Below are positions 21,861 to 31,989 of a DNA stretch of 64,000 nucleotides, piece after piece; positions within the stretch are counted from its first letter, which is position 1, and each line of letters opens with the position of its first letter. Under the pieces are notes generated by a model. It saw nothing but the letters and a program-made list of their open reading frames with translations. It was not told the DNA's origin and did no database searches. Origin of the DNA: Dillenia suffruticosa (lineage: Eukaryota; Streptophyta; Magnoliopsida; Dilleniales; Dilleniaceae); contig JAVTVX010000031.1 in the NCBI GenBank assembly GCA_033439265.1, forward strand, positions 10,215,501 to 10,279,500. The letters are read 5' to 3'. Made by a program: the position numbers and the translations under genes.

Positions 21861-23114
21861 TGTTAAGAAAATTATTGTCGAACTCTAATAATTGGATGAT
21901 AACAAAATCTTATATATGTTACTAATTAAATTAATGAGTGTATAGGATTTTAAAATATTTATTTTTCAAGTAACAATGAATGAAAGTTGAGGTTTTATAG
22001 AAATTCTGATGAAAACTTTAAAAAATAATTGCATAGAAGATATTGTCATAGAAGTTGGATAGAAGTAGTCAAACTTTAAATTTTCAGATCAGATGTGCGC
22101 TGCTGTATTTTTAATTCATTTTCAAGACTTAACTTAATAAATTAAGCGTACATTGAGAGCTACACTTAATCCTAAACTTGTCTAAATGGATTATTCAAAT
22201 TTAAATCATTTGGATGTTTCAAAATCAGTATTTTATTGAATGTAAAAAGAAATTTTAGATTTTGAAGTATATTTTTCATATATTAAATGTTGATTTTTAG
22301 AGGTGTTTACTTGAGTAAATTTTCTCCAGCGGTTAAGCTTTTTGAAATTTGAATTCTCCACACTTTAAGAGGATTGTTGGTGTTTAAATTTGAAAAATAA
22401 CAGTAGTAAAAATCAAAGATTTGGATGGAGAAAATAAAACTCAAAGATAGCAACATAACCAGATTTTTACAACAGTAAACATTGTTAGGAAACCAACTTT
22501 GCAGCTTTATATCTTCGCGTTGGTGATCAATTTTGTAGAGACACTTTCTTGGATTTAAAGGGCAATATACAAAAAATATTCATCATATTTTACAGATCAA
22601 TTTCGATGTCTTAGGAGTGAGATATTACATTTGGAAGTGTTGAATAGCCTGAAACAGTGTCCATTATGTAGAGACTGTTTTATAAAGATTGTTTTTATAT
22701 TTGTTTTGCATTGTATAGTTTCACAAGTTTGGGAAGAGTATGAGAAACACTTGATTGATAGGATAGGCTAGTTGGGTGAGAATTATGATTAAGTTTTGTT
22801 GAACTAAGTCATCTTCAAGGTTGGAGGTACAGATTGTCAACAAGTGGTTGTACTTAAACTTGTAATTTTTGTGGAATAGTGGAAACTAGCTATCGCTAGA
22901 CCTCGGTTTGCTGAGCTAGAAAAGTGAACGTAGATATAAAACCGAACCACTATAAATTGAGTTTGATCTCTCTGGCCTTACCTTTTAATTTGTGCACTTG
23001 CATTCACACACTTCATATAGTTTGGCCATAGGTTTAATTGAGATTTTAGTGAAGAAAAATCTTGGACTTGAAACCAACCAATTCAAACCCTTCCTTGTTG
23101 CATAAGCACCAATA
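21861..23114 (+). repeat. Element 1 5' LTR
   Basis: Starts TGTTAAGAAAATT and ends ...CACCAATA. It aligns along its length with 25414-26641, with many substitutions and small indels, so the insertion is old. Confidence 0.85.
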
Positions 23115-23116
23115 AG

Positions 23117-23128
23117 TGGTATTAGTGC
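23117..23128 (+). promoter_or_regulatory. Element 1 primer-binding site
   Basis: TGGTATTAGTGC, two mismatches from the initiator-Met tRNA complement TGGTATCAGAGC, three bases inside the 5' LTR. Confidence 0.7.
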
Positions 23129-23189
23129 TAGTGCTCAACTCCACAAAAGTGCTGACTTTTGAGTAAAAAATTCAATAGCTTCACAGTAT

Positions 23190-24960
23190 ACTTTTGGCCA
23201 ATACACAAATAAGGTTTCTTATTTCGATGGAATTAATTTCTCCCATTAGAAATGTAGAATAGAAACCTTTATACAATCCATAGATTATAAACCTTGTGAA
23301 GTGATTTCTCAAAGAAATTTAGATGTCAAAACCCCTATAGTGATTGGGAAAGATAAGAGGAAAATGTCGATCAATTCACAAACAAAACATTTATTGTTAT
23401 GTGCAATATTTTCAACTGAATTTAACTTAGTTTTTTCTTGTTTTACAGTCAAAGAAATTTGGAATAGAGTGTGCATTACTCATGAAGGCACAAGAACTGT
23501 TAAAAACACTAGGATTAATCTTTTTATGCAAAAATATTAATTGTTTAAGTTTCAATAAGGAGAAGAAGTAAAAGAGATATTTAATCGATTTATTTCAATC
23601 ACAAATGAAGTGAAATCTTTTGGAAAAGCTTTTTCAGATGCTGATCTTGTTAGAAAATTCTAAAGATACTTCCTAGAGCCTGGGATGTAAAAAAGACAAC
23701 AATAAAGGAAGCCCAAGATCTGTCCAAATTATCTCTGAATGAGCTGAGAGGAAGCTAATGGCTTATGAAACAGAAGTTCATTATTCTACAGAAAATGATG
23801 AGAAGAAAAAGAGCATTGCATTCATGAATACTCAGAAAAAGACAATAGCAAAAATGAGATGAATTTGCTGGCTAGAAGGCTATCTCGAATACCCAGAAAA
23901 AGAGGTAAGCAATCTATAAAATTTCATAGAACTAATGTTTTTCAAAAGCGTAAAAATAATGCAGGAAAAAGCACAAAAATGACGAAACAAAAGGAAGAAG
24001 AGGTGTGCGATGAATGTAAAAGACTTGGAAATATAAAATATGAATGTCCAGTATTTGCAAAGAAGATGCAGAAATTCTAGAAGAAACCTAAGTCAATGAT
24101 GACTACTTGGAGTGATCTGGATGAATCAAACTCAGACTCAGACTTAGAAGTTTTAGAAAACCCTGATGAAGCTAACTTTTGTTTCATGACTAACACACAA
24201 GTGAATTTTGATCATACTATAAATTTTAGTTCTAAATATCATGAATTATTGAAAGCTAATTTTAAATTAATTTGTAGAATTTTGGATTTGGAAAATGAAA
24301 ATGAAACTCTAAAAATTAAAACTTTTGTTGTAAACTCTGAACTAACAGTCTTAAAGTTTGAAAATGAAACTGTAAAAGTGGAAAACTGGAAAATTTTGTT
24401 ATGAAAAATGAAATATGTTTGCTGAAAACTAGAGTAGAAAATTTGTCAATATTCATTAAAAACACCTTCCAAAAATTCAATGAAAGTGATGAAAAACTAA
24501 CTATGTTACTTGTATTTCAAAGTCATGATTTTTCTAAAAATGGCTTAGGGTATAAGTCTAAAGATGAGACTGGTTTACAACCTGATAAAACAGTGTTTAT
24601 AAGTGCAGCAGAAAACATAGAACACAAAAAATTTCATACTGCAAAATTAGACATAAAGGCAGTGATCATAGAAACACAGCTTTTAGGGGTAGAAGAAGTC
24701 ATAAACCTGCTTACTTTTACAGAAATTTCAAGAACTCTTTTAAATCACAAAATTTTGATTTTTCACATATGAAACATAGATATACGAATGATTTTTAGAA
24801 AATGAAAAATATTTTTTCATGCTATTATTGTCATACATTTAGGCATATTGCTAGATTTTGTTACTTGAACAATAGTAATAATCAAGAAAAATGTATTTTT
24901 AGCACTAGTTTGTTTTCTAAAAGACCCAAACTCATATGGATTCCTAAGAATACATAAATG
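23190..24960 (+). pseudogene. Element 1 gag, relic
   Basis: Starts near 23220 with YFDGINFSH followed by a stop. A capsid stretch follows at 23301-23540 (MSINSQTKHLLLCAIFSTEF), matching element 2 gag almost word for word. The first zinc knuckle near 24006-24050 reads C-D-E-C-K-R-L-G-N-I-K-Y-E-C, with the zinc-binding His replaced by Asn. A Glu/Asn/Lys-rich coiled part (24096-24772) contains SHDFSKNGLGYK. A second knuckle at about 24816-24860 reads C-Y-Y-C-H-T-F-R-H-I-A-R-F-C and is intact. Several stops and shifts break the frame. Confidence 0.8.
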
Positions 24961-25219
24961 CATTAGATAAAATTTTTGAAGGAATAAGAGTAGAAAACTT
25001 TTATTTATTTAAGTCTACAATTTTAGATAAGTTAAAAGAAAAATGTTTTGAATAATGATATTTTTTTTGCATGAAAAAATGATAAATAAAAAAAAATGAA
25101 TGTCTAATCAAGAGAGAGAATACATTGCATTTTTTATGATAACAAAAAGAAGAAAAAAATGAATCTCTAATTTTGAATTTGAAGTTAAGATTTCTTATGC
25201 TTGATAAAACTAAAAGGAG

Positions 25220-25266
<47 letters not shown>

Positions 25267-25413
25267 TGTGAAAAAATATGCACATATTAAGGGGGGAGAT
25301 AACAAAATATTCATATATTCATTAATTAAGGGGGAGCATGATTTTTAGACCATTCATGACATGACCAAATTTTGTCAATTTTTTTGTGGTTTTGTTATTA
25401 TAAAAAAGGAGAT
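24961..25413 (+). other. Element 1 pre-LTR region with polypurine-like tracts
   Basis: Non-coding. It contains an (AT)n run and several purine tracts (aaggggggagataac near 25290, aagggggagcatg near 25328, aaaaaaggaga at 25403-25413). The last one adjoins the 3' LTR and is the probable polypurine tract. Confidence 0.6.
25223..25262. repeat. (AT)n microsatellite
   Basis: About 20 AT units inside element 1, just before the 3' LTR. Confidence 0.95.
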
Positions 25414-26641
25414 TATAAAGAAAATTATTGTCAAATCCAAATATTTTGATAATAATAAAACCTTATATATGTTACTAATTAAATTACCGAGTGTGCAAGA
25501 TTTTAAAATATTTATTTTTCAAGTAATATAAGTCTCTATGAATGAAAGTTAAGATTTTATAAAAATTCTGGTGAAAACATTAAAAAACAGCTGCTTAGAA
25601 GATGCTACCATAAAACTTGGGTAGAAACAGTCGAACTTCAAATTTTCAGACCACATGTATACTGTTGTAGTTTTAATTCATTTTCAAAACCTAACTCACC
25701 AAATTAAGTATAGATTAAGAGATACACTTAATCCTAAACTTATCTGAATGGATTATTCAAATTCAAATTAGTTGTAGGTTTCAAAATCAACCTTCTACCA
25801 AAGGTAAAAAAAAAAAAAAAGAAAAAAGAAAAAAGAAAAGATTCTGAATTATATTCTTTAGAAGTTACATGCTGATTTTTAAGAGATATTTGATTGAGTA
25901 CATCTTCTCCAACAGTTAAAATTTTTGAAATTTGAATTTTTCACACTTGGGATTGTTGATGTTTAAATTTGAAAAATAACAACAGTAAAAATCAGAGATT
26001 TGGATGGAGAAAATAAAGCTCAAAGATAGCAACATAACCAGATTTTGCAGAAGCGACTTCACGTTGGTGAGCAGTTTTGTTGAGACACTTTCTTGGATTT
26101 AAAGAGCAATATATAGAGAATATTCAGCATATTTTACAGAGCAATTTCGATATCTTAGGAGTGAGATATTAGATCTGGAAGTAGGTTACTTGAAAAGGAT
26201 CTATTATGCTGAGATTGTTTTTGTATTTGTTTTGTATTGTATAGTCTCACAAGTTTGGAGAGAGTGTGGGGAACATTTGATTGATAGGATAAACTAGTTG
26301 GGTGAGAGTTAAAATTAAGTTTTGTTGGACTAAATCATCCTCAAGCTTGGAGGTGCAGATTATCAACAAGTGATTATACTCAAACTTATAACTCTTGTAA
26401 AATAGTGAAAACTAACTATCGTTAGATCCCAACTTGCTAATTTGGAAGAGTGGACGTAAACATAAGGTTGAACCACTATAAATTGGGTTTGGTTTCTCTA
26501 TCTCTACTTTTTAATTTTTGCACTTATATTTACATATTTTATATAGTTTGTCTATAAGTTTAATTGAGATTTTATTAGAGTAAAATCTAGAACTTGAATT
26601 CAACCAATTCAACTCCCTTCTTAGTTGCATAGGGACCAACA
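25414..26641 (+). repeat. Element 1 3' LTR
   Basis: Starts TATAAAGAAAATTATTGTC (start dinucleotide decayed) and ends GGGACCAACA directly before the AAAGT duplication. A run of A and aaaag repeats near 25806-25838 is absent from the 5' LTR. Confidence 0.85.
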
Positions 26642-26646
26642 AAAGT

Positions 26647-27575
26647 AAATCAAATGCATGTAATATCATGTTCATTACTTAACATGCTAGGTAATATTTT
26701 ATTTTATTATCCTTATATTTCTATCTTCTTATCATATTTTTCAGCTTTCCTATGTCACATGTCCCACGTTCAAGGCCCTGCTATGTTAGTGGAAAGCATA
26801 CAAATATTCTAAGGGAAAATGTAAAATACCACATTCATTTGGTTTTCCTATTTGGCAACTAGCCCTAGGGTTTCAAAACCAGCAAAAATCCCTCCATGGC
26901 ATACTTAATTAGCCTCTACGTCACTTGTCCAGTTAAACTATGTCTAAACTCAACTTCGCCTTACTTAACTTGTGTGAAAAGATTTCTTAATCAAGTGATC
27001 CATAATGGGTGAATTTGATGATTGATTACAGCCTATGGGTTACAACCAAAGGTTTCAAAGGAAATTAAAGAATTAATGGAAAATTGTTAGAGAATTAATG
27101 AGTTAGAGATTTTGGGGGACAGAGAATGGAGGGAAAAGGCTCTAACGTATGTGAGTGAACTTGCAAATTTAATGGGGAAAGTCATGGAGAGATGGCAATT
27201 TGCCAGAGAAGCAAACCACAGAAACTCTTTGCCAATTGTAAAACCTCAGGGGGATTGTTGCCAAACTGGCAAACCACAGGGGCTATTTGCAGTTTGCCCT
27301 ATTACATCAAAATCAATGTGTAAAAAGCACCTTATCCCAAGAAAAATTACATCTTTGAATGTTCACAAGCAGGACATTTCCATGCTCAACATTAAACTCT
27401 TCTACAGACCTAACCATTAAAATCTTTACGCTCACGCTTAATTCCCAACTCAACTTCCTCCAAAACTTTAACCTTTAAACAAATTCATGAAAGGAGAAAA
27501 ACTATTTGGTAATCCCAGACTACATGATAAAATTTAGACCAATATCGAATCTAAGTAGAGTGCAAGCAATCCCAC
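26647..27575 (-). other. Copy A intron, right segment
   Basis: Aligns with about 33606-34524 of the copy B intron, with scattered substitutions. Small plus-strand frames here, and at the same place in copy B, are chance frames inside intron. The donor next to exon 1 reads G|GTGGGA instead of G|GTGAGA in copy B. Confidence 0.75.
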
Positions 27576-27895
27576 CGAGCAGTAATGTACTCCATGAGAA
27601 CATCAACGCCAAAGTAGCCAACACTGATATCAACCAATTCACTGCAACTCCTGTTAACGGCGCTTCACAACTAGCAAGGGATTCAAATCCATATCCCTGG
27701 AAGAGTCCAAATCGCTTGTATCGATGTTGAGCCACATCGCAGGATCTTTGCAGAGCTTCCTCCATGGCTTGACTCTTTGCTTACTCGTCAGAATCTCAAT
27801 CGTTCCTAGCTTCTTCAACATCAAACACGTCACGTCAGGTGGAAGCTCTAACCATTTTCGAACCTCCTTTGGCGATGATTCTTCTGATTGAACCT
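27576..27895 (-). pseudogene. Copy A exon 1 (F-box), start and promoter deleted
   Basis: Encodes the F-box core seen in copy B: KEVRKWLELPPDVTCLMLKK, L-G-T-I-E-I-L-T-S, W-R-K-L-C-K-D-P-A-M-W. Near 27669 two bases are missing compared with copy B (GTGAAGCGCC against GTGCGAAACGCC), which brings a TAA into frame. At about 27895 homology jumps from residue 23 of copy B to sequence upstream of its TATA box, so the native start is gone. The serine/glutamate phrase QSEES is present once here and twice in copy B. Confidence 0.85.
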
Positions 27896-27965
27896 CCGAA
27901 CCATATCCAAACGAAGTGTTCACAATCATGAACTTCGGAATGATTTCCAAGATCGGACACATCAC

Positions 27966-28854
27966 TTTTTCTTATTTGAAAAAGGAAAAATGCATTATCT
28001 ATGATATAATGTATCTATTTCAATATTATATTTAAATATTTAATTATATATCTGGTAAAATATTTTTTTATCTATGGTTTCTTATATTATGCTAATATAA
28101 TTTACTATTTTTTTTCTTTTATTCTGTATCTCTTTTTTATTTATTCAGATTTATGTATCTTGAGATTGCTCGATTTTTTTACACACAATTTTATAAATCT
28201 CTATATTTATTCATTCAAATTTTATACATGCACAACACTTGTCATTCGAAAATCGTATATCTAAAAGTGTATGCAATAATAACAAATTAAATCTTAATTT
28301 TAAATTTTAAAATCGATTGTTTAAAACCAATACAAGAAAACAATAAACAATCCATAAAAATTTAAATAATAATAATAATAATAATATTAATAATAAATAT
28401 TATTATTATTATTATTATTATCATATAAAAGTGTGTATTTAGTAAAATCAGTTTTTTACAAATATTGTCCTTATTAAAAAAATTACTATACCATCATTAT
28501 GGATTATATTAAACATTTAAATCTCTCTCTTATTTTATTTTATATCTCTATTTTATGTATTTGGTCTTGTATCTCTTGAAATTATCTATTTATTCGTCAA
28601 AAGCACATTCCTTTTTATACATCGATATTTATTTATTCAAACTTTATAGACATACAAACCATGTATAATATACAATTAGTATTTAATAAAAAAATTATAT
28701 ATTCTTTTAATAAAAAGAATGTATATATCTTTTTTTGAAATAATGTTTTCATAACATTCTTTTCAATTGATGCGGTAGAATGAAGAGAAATAAAACAATT
28801 TAATTAATACAATATTTTTTTCTTTTTACTGAATAAATAATATAACTCATTTAG
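27966..28854. other. AT-rich spacer upstream of copy A
   Basis: No gene. It holds a back-to-back (AAT)n/(ATT)n pair at 28366-28421 and two loosely similar stretches (28130-28210 and 28500-28650, both with ttatgtat ... ttgaga...) that look like an old duplication. Confidence 0.5.
28366..28421. repeat. (AAT)n followed by (ATT)n, inverted microsatellite
   Basis: About nine AAT units, a short spacer, then about eight ATT units, able to fold back as one AT hairpin. Confidence 0.9.
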
Positions 28855-28948
28855 TTTTTTTTTTTTTTTTTTTTTATATATATATAAGGATTTGAATCTA
28901 AAATCATAAATTAAGGTTTATACCATTACCCTGTTCCCTCGGGAACAC
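28855..28948 (-). mobile_element. Short tRNA-derived SINE-like insertion
   Basis: On the minus strand: an A-box-like GGGTAATGGTATAAACC (about 28913-28929), a B-box-like AGATTCAAATCC (about 28889-28900), a TA run, then 21 A residues (T21 at 28855-28875 on +). The order pol III head, short body, A-tail is that of a SINE. The body is unusually short. No clear target duplication found. Confidence 0.4.
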
Positions 28949-30280
28949 TCATTTAGTATTATAAAACAAAATGAAATTGAATAATTTTTTAAAAGAGTTT
29001 TCCGTTATACAAATAAGTCGAAACTTTTCTAAAAAAAAATTATTAAGAAATATACATGATCAAAATATTCTACTAATAAAATATTGAGTGGTAATGCAGT
29101 CATGCGATAAATGCACAACGAACTATTTTTTCACCTTTTACTAAATAATGGTAGGGTAGTTCATCAGAGCTGTTATTGGGCTGGGCTTGGATCAATGAGC
29201 CCTTTAAAAGTTCTATAAATTTTTTTTTTATCATTGATATTTAAAATTATATTTCGATTAATTCGATTTGAATATTTACAGGGATTCTATTTAGGAATCG
29301 GATCTCTTAATATAGTCTTTTTTATTTTTAAGTTTCAAACTTAAAATTTGATTAAGAAAATTATTCTATTAAATCGATTGTTTGTTAGTTTGTAAAACGC
29401 GTTAAGATAATAAAAATTATAAAACATCATATAGGAAATGTTCAATTGAAGATCGTAGATGAATTGAAATCAGAAGATCGTAGATGAATTTTTGGACTAT
29501 AGGTTTACTAAATTTGACCCAATATACCAATTCAAGCCCATAAACCACATAGAAATTGGATATATGTACCCAACAATAAAAAAAAAAAAAAAAAAAAAAA
29601 AAAGAAATTGGAGTTGCCGTTTTATGTTGATTGGCCAACTGGGCCTGCCAATGGATCCATGGGCCTTCCAACCCTTTAGGCAAGACTTTGGAAATTGTTT
29701 TTTTTTTCTTTTTTTTTTATTACATGATGATTCGAATATGGAATTACCAAATTGAGTAAGAGAAATTATGACCATTCAGCTATCCTTAAGAATTGAAAAT
29801 TGGTTTTTGGCTAAAACCTTGTGATGTTAGCCCTTTCTGTCCTTGTGCTAGGTTTTGTTTTAAAGCTAATGCAAGAGTTATAGGACGACGTTAACGCTTG
29901 GCACTATTTGAAAATAGGTTCATACCCTCTTGAATTGAAATTAAAAATGAATCAAAATTAAAATTGAAATGAAATACATATAATTTGTTTAAATTAATAG
30001 AATGACAATAAAAATTTAAAAATAAAATATTCAAATTATGAATTCGTAAATACATGATTTTCTAAATTTCATTTTCAAAATTTTTAATTTTGAATTTAAT
30101 TCCGATTCCTAAGTATTAACCAAGCGTTCCCTAATTTTTTAAAACATTAGAAAAAAGAATTTAACGTTCAAGTCAAATGTAATCTTCTCTGCTTATGTAT
30201 GAAAAGCTCTATCCTTTGCCTTCGTTTTGAACAAAAATACCCTCGCACTTATCACAGGATTAACAAAAACGCCACCACAT
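28949..30280. other. Anonymous AT-rich spacer
   Basis: No gene recognised. It holds an A26 run at 29578-29603, preceded by a 16-base direct repeat (agatcgtagatgaatt at about 29450 and 29474). The block 29450-29603 could be a small retroposed sequence, but its origin is unknown. Confidence 0.45.
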
Positions 30281-30420
30281 TATATATACTCTTCATTTCA
30301 TTCTCCTCTCTTCTCTGCAAGAATTCACAGAATGCTCAAGTTGGGTTGAGCATGGATGACGATAACGCTCGAGCAGATGACTTGATCTTAGCAAAAAGGT
30401 CAAGAAAGGTGTATGGCTAG
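30281..30420 (+). other. TATA-led 22-codon open frame, possible gene-start remnant
   Basis: A TATATATA box (30281-30288) and a CT-rich leader precede an ATG at 30352 opening a 22-residue acidic frame (MDDDNARADDLILAKRSRK...). Donor-like AAAG|GTGTAT falls just before its stop. It might be the first exon of a lost gene or chance. The phrase cacattatatatactctt recurs at about 30450, so the promoter-like block is duplicated. No function is proposed. Confidence 0.15.
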
Positions 30421-31059
30421 TGCAGATGACACAGACATGTATTTTGCTTGCACATTATATATACTCTTTTATTTCTTCTTCCTCTTCTTCTTCTTCATTT
30501 TTTTTTTAAATTTGAGAAATTAAAATATTTTTAATTTTTATTAGAAAATGAAAATTGAAAATGGAAAAGAAAATTGAACTTTCATGTTTCTTTTTTTAAA
30601 ATATTTTTTTATTACTGAACAGCCTTAATATTCAACAATTCTAAGGACTTTGAACCATCATAGGCTTAAATAATGGAGCAATGCTTGAATTGAATTGTTA
30701 TAAGTAATGTTTTGGATGTGTGTGTTTGATATTCTATGCTTATGTCTATTAATGATACAATATATTGGTTTTGGTATTCCGAGTATGAAGTGATTATAAT
30801 TGATATAAGAAATTAAATATTAATAAATCTTAAAATAAACATTGTGATACTCTAATATTTAAATGGAAATACTCAAATAATCTTCTGAATAATAGGATTT
30901 CTAAACCACCTGGATTTCTCTGTACAACCTTATTTAATCTTCTGAACATTCTGATTACTAAATAATGCTTGGGTTGTACAAGCAATTGCATCTCTTAATT
31001 CTGCTAAGTCGAAATCTGCTAAAAGGAGGGGAGGTCGCTTCTCCCCTAACGAGTAGATT
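30421..31059. other. Anonymous AT-rich spacer
   Basis: No gene. A T-rich/CT-rich run (about 30465-30515) follows the duplicated TATA-like block. Homology with the 3' flank of copy A starts at about 31060. Confidence 0.45.
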
Positions 31060-31367
31060 GAAGTAACTGGCACCACAAGAGAGATATATGTGTTAGCTTC
31101 AGAGATATACCCATACGCAGATAACAGAAAGCCTATTGATTTCAGTTTTCTCAACAAGGAACACCTTGAGTAATGAATAAAAGGATTTGCCAAAGTTAGC
31201 CATGGTGACCACCGACGACCAACCATTTTATGGGGATATAAGAGCACCCTTCCACCCTCCACCAGTAAAACCCCAATAAATTCACAGTAGTTTGTCTAAT
31301 TTAGTACAACGCAAAAAGGACAGACAAGAAAAAAGAAAATGGAAATGGAAATGGAAATTCCAAGACC
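31060..31367 (-). other. Copy B 3' flank / probable 3' UTR
   Basis: Conserved with 10165-10560 of copy A. A (GGAAAT)3-like hexamer repeat lies 10-30 bases past the stop; copy A has about six hexamers there. No canonical AATAAA in the minus-strand sense was seen. Confidence 0.5.
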
Positions 31368-31989
31368 TTACAAGAGAGAATTATAGTCACCCATCAACCC
31401 CTCCAAAAGCAGGCTTCCATACGCAGAGTGGTAATCAAAGTCATAATCATAATCATATTCATAATCATAATCATCAGGTAAGGAAAAGTCGCTATCAGAC
31501 ATCACATCGGGGTGGTCCAGACTTGAAGCATGAAATTCAAAGTCATCAGTGGGGTCATCGGGACACCTCAGAGTTTTAAGAAGCTCAGCACACATTCTCT
31601 CCAAATCCCCAGAGAGGGTAATGTTGCAGCACCGACGCAAGTCAAGGTATTCTAGATGAGGACAACCATCAAGAATAGCCTGCAAGCCATCATTTGTCAA
31701 CTTATTTCCAATGAGTTGCAGATAACGTAATTCCGGCATGCACTTTGCAATTGCCAGTGCCTCCTCGTCACATTGTTCTATAAGTGATTGCATGTCACCC
31801 GTATTATATTTTAATGTTCTCAGACGAGGACAGCAGCGGCCAACAACTTCAAGGATTTCTTCACTCATAAATGTGCAGCAAGAAATTTCAAGGTCCTCCA
31901 GCAATGGAAGTTTTTTAGCTGCGTCACTCAAACCCTTATCAGAAATATCACAGCAGGACACAAGTCGAAGGCGTTTAAGATTGCTTGTT
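31368..31989 (-). CDS. Copy B exon 2 (LRR and acidic tail)
   Basis: Encodes residues 129-335. Starts at the acceptor CAG|AACAAGC and ends at TAA (31368-31370). Successive repeats of the LxxLxLxxCxxIxxxGL type are visible (SCCDISDKGLSDAAKKLP, LLEDLEISCCTFMSEEIL, LRTLKYN, LRYLQLIGNKLTNDGLQAI, LEYLDLRRCCNITLSG). The tail holds repeated Asp-Tyr pairs (DYDYEYDYDYDFDYH) encoded by an ATAATC-type hexamer run at about 31439-31475. A ggaaat hexamer repeat lies just past the stop. Confidence 0.85.

Larger units (their letters stand above)
21861..26641 (+). mobile_element. Gag-only copia (SIRE-like) derivative, element 1
   Basis: A 4.8-kb element with LTRs at 21861-23114 and 25414-26641 and a perfect 5-base target duplication AAAGT (21856-21860 and 26642-26646). 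The copy B intron holds the empty site, gagtaAAAGTaaatc, near 33600. The interior holds primer-binding site, gag with two zinc knuckles, then a jump at about 24960 from the KLIWIPKN phrase before protease straight to the pre-LTR region; protease, integrase, RT and RNase H are absent. It would depend on a full element for movement. The gag frame is also broken. Confidence 0.85.
10165..27965 (-). pseudogene. F-box/LRR (SKIP19-like) pseudogene, copy A, split by retrotransposons
   Basis: A dead paralogue of the gene at 31368-34910, in the same orientation. Exon 1 (27576-27895) and a piece of exon 2 (10562-10871), with 3' flank (10165-10561), are recognisable. The intron between them has swollen to about 16.7 kb through two copia insertions. 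Visible lesions compared with copy B are: a deletion of roughly 165 bases removing TATA box, leader and start codon (junction near 27895); a 2-base deletion near 27669 that shifts the frame of exon 1; a deletion of about 940 bases removing the splice acceptor and first 280 bases of exon 2 (junction at 10871/10872); and a premature stop at 10641. No protein can be made. Confidence 0.85.

Noticed and set aside
27112..27420. 102-codon plus-strand frame, with a similar one at 34150-34374
   Set aside because: Both lie in the introns of the F-box copies, are not aligned in frame with each other, and have no domain.
29690..29760. Second SINE-like piece with a T-rich run and gattcgaat
   Set aside because: Only a weak B-box and no A-box; the T-run is interrupted.
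29491..29775. Overlapping frames around the A26 run, on both strands
   Set aside because: Poly-Lys and poly-Phe translations of a homopolymer; no domain.
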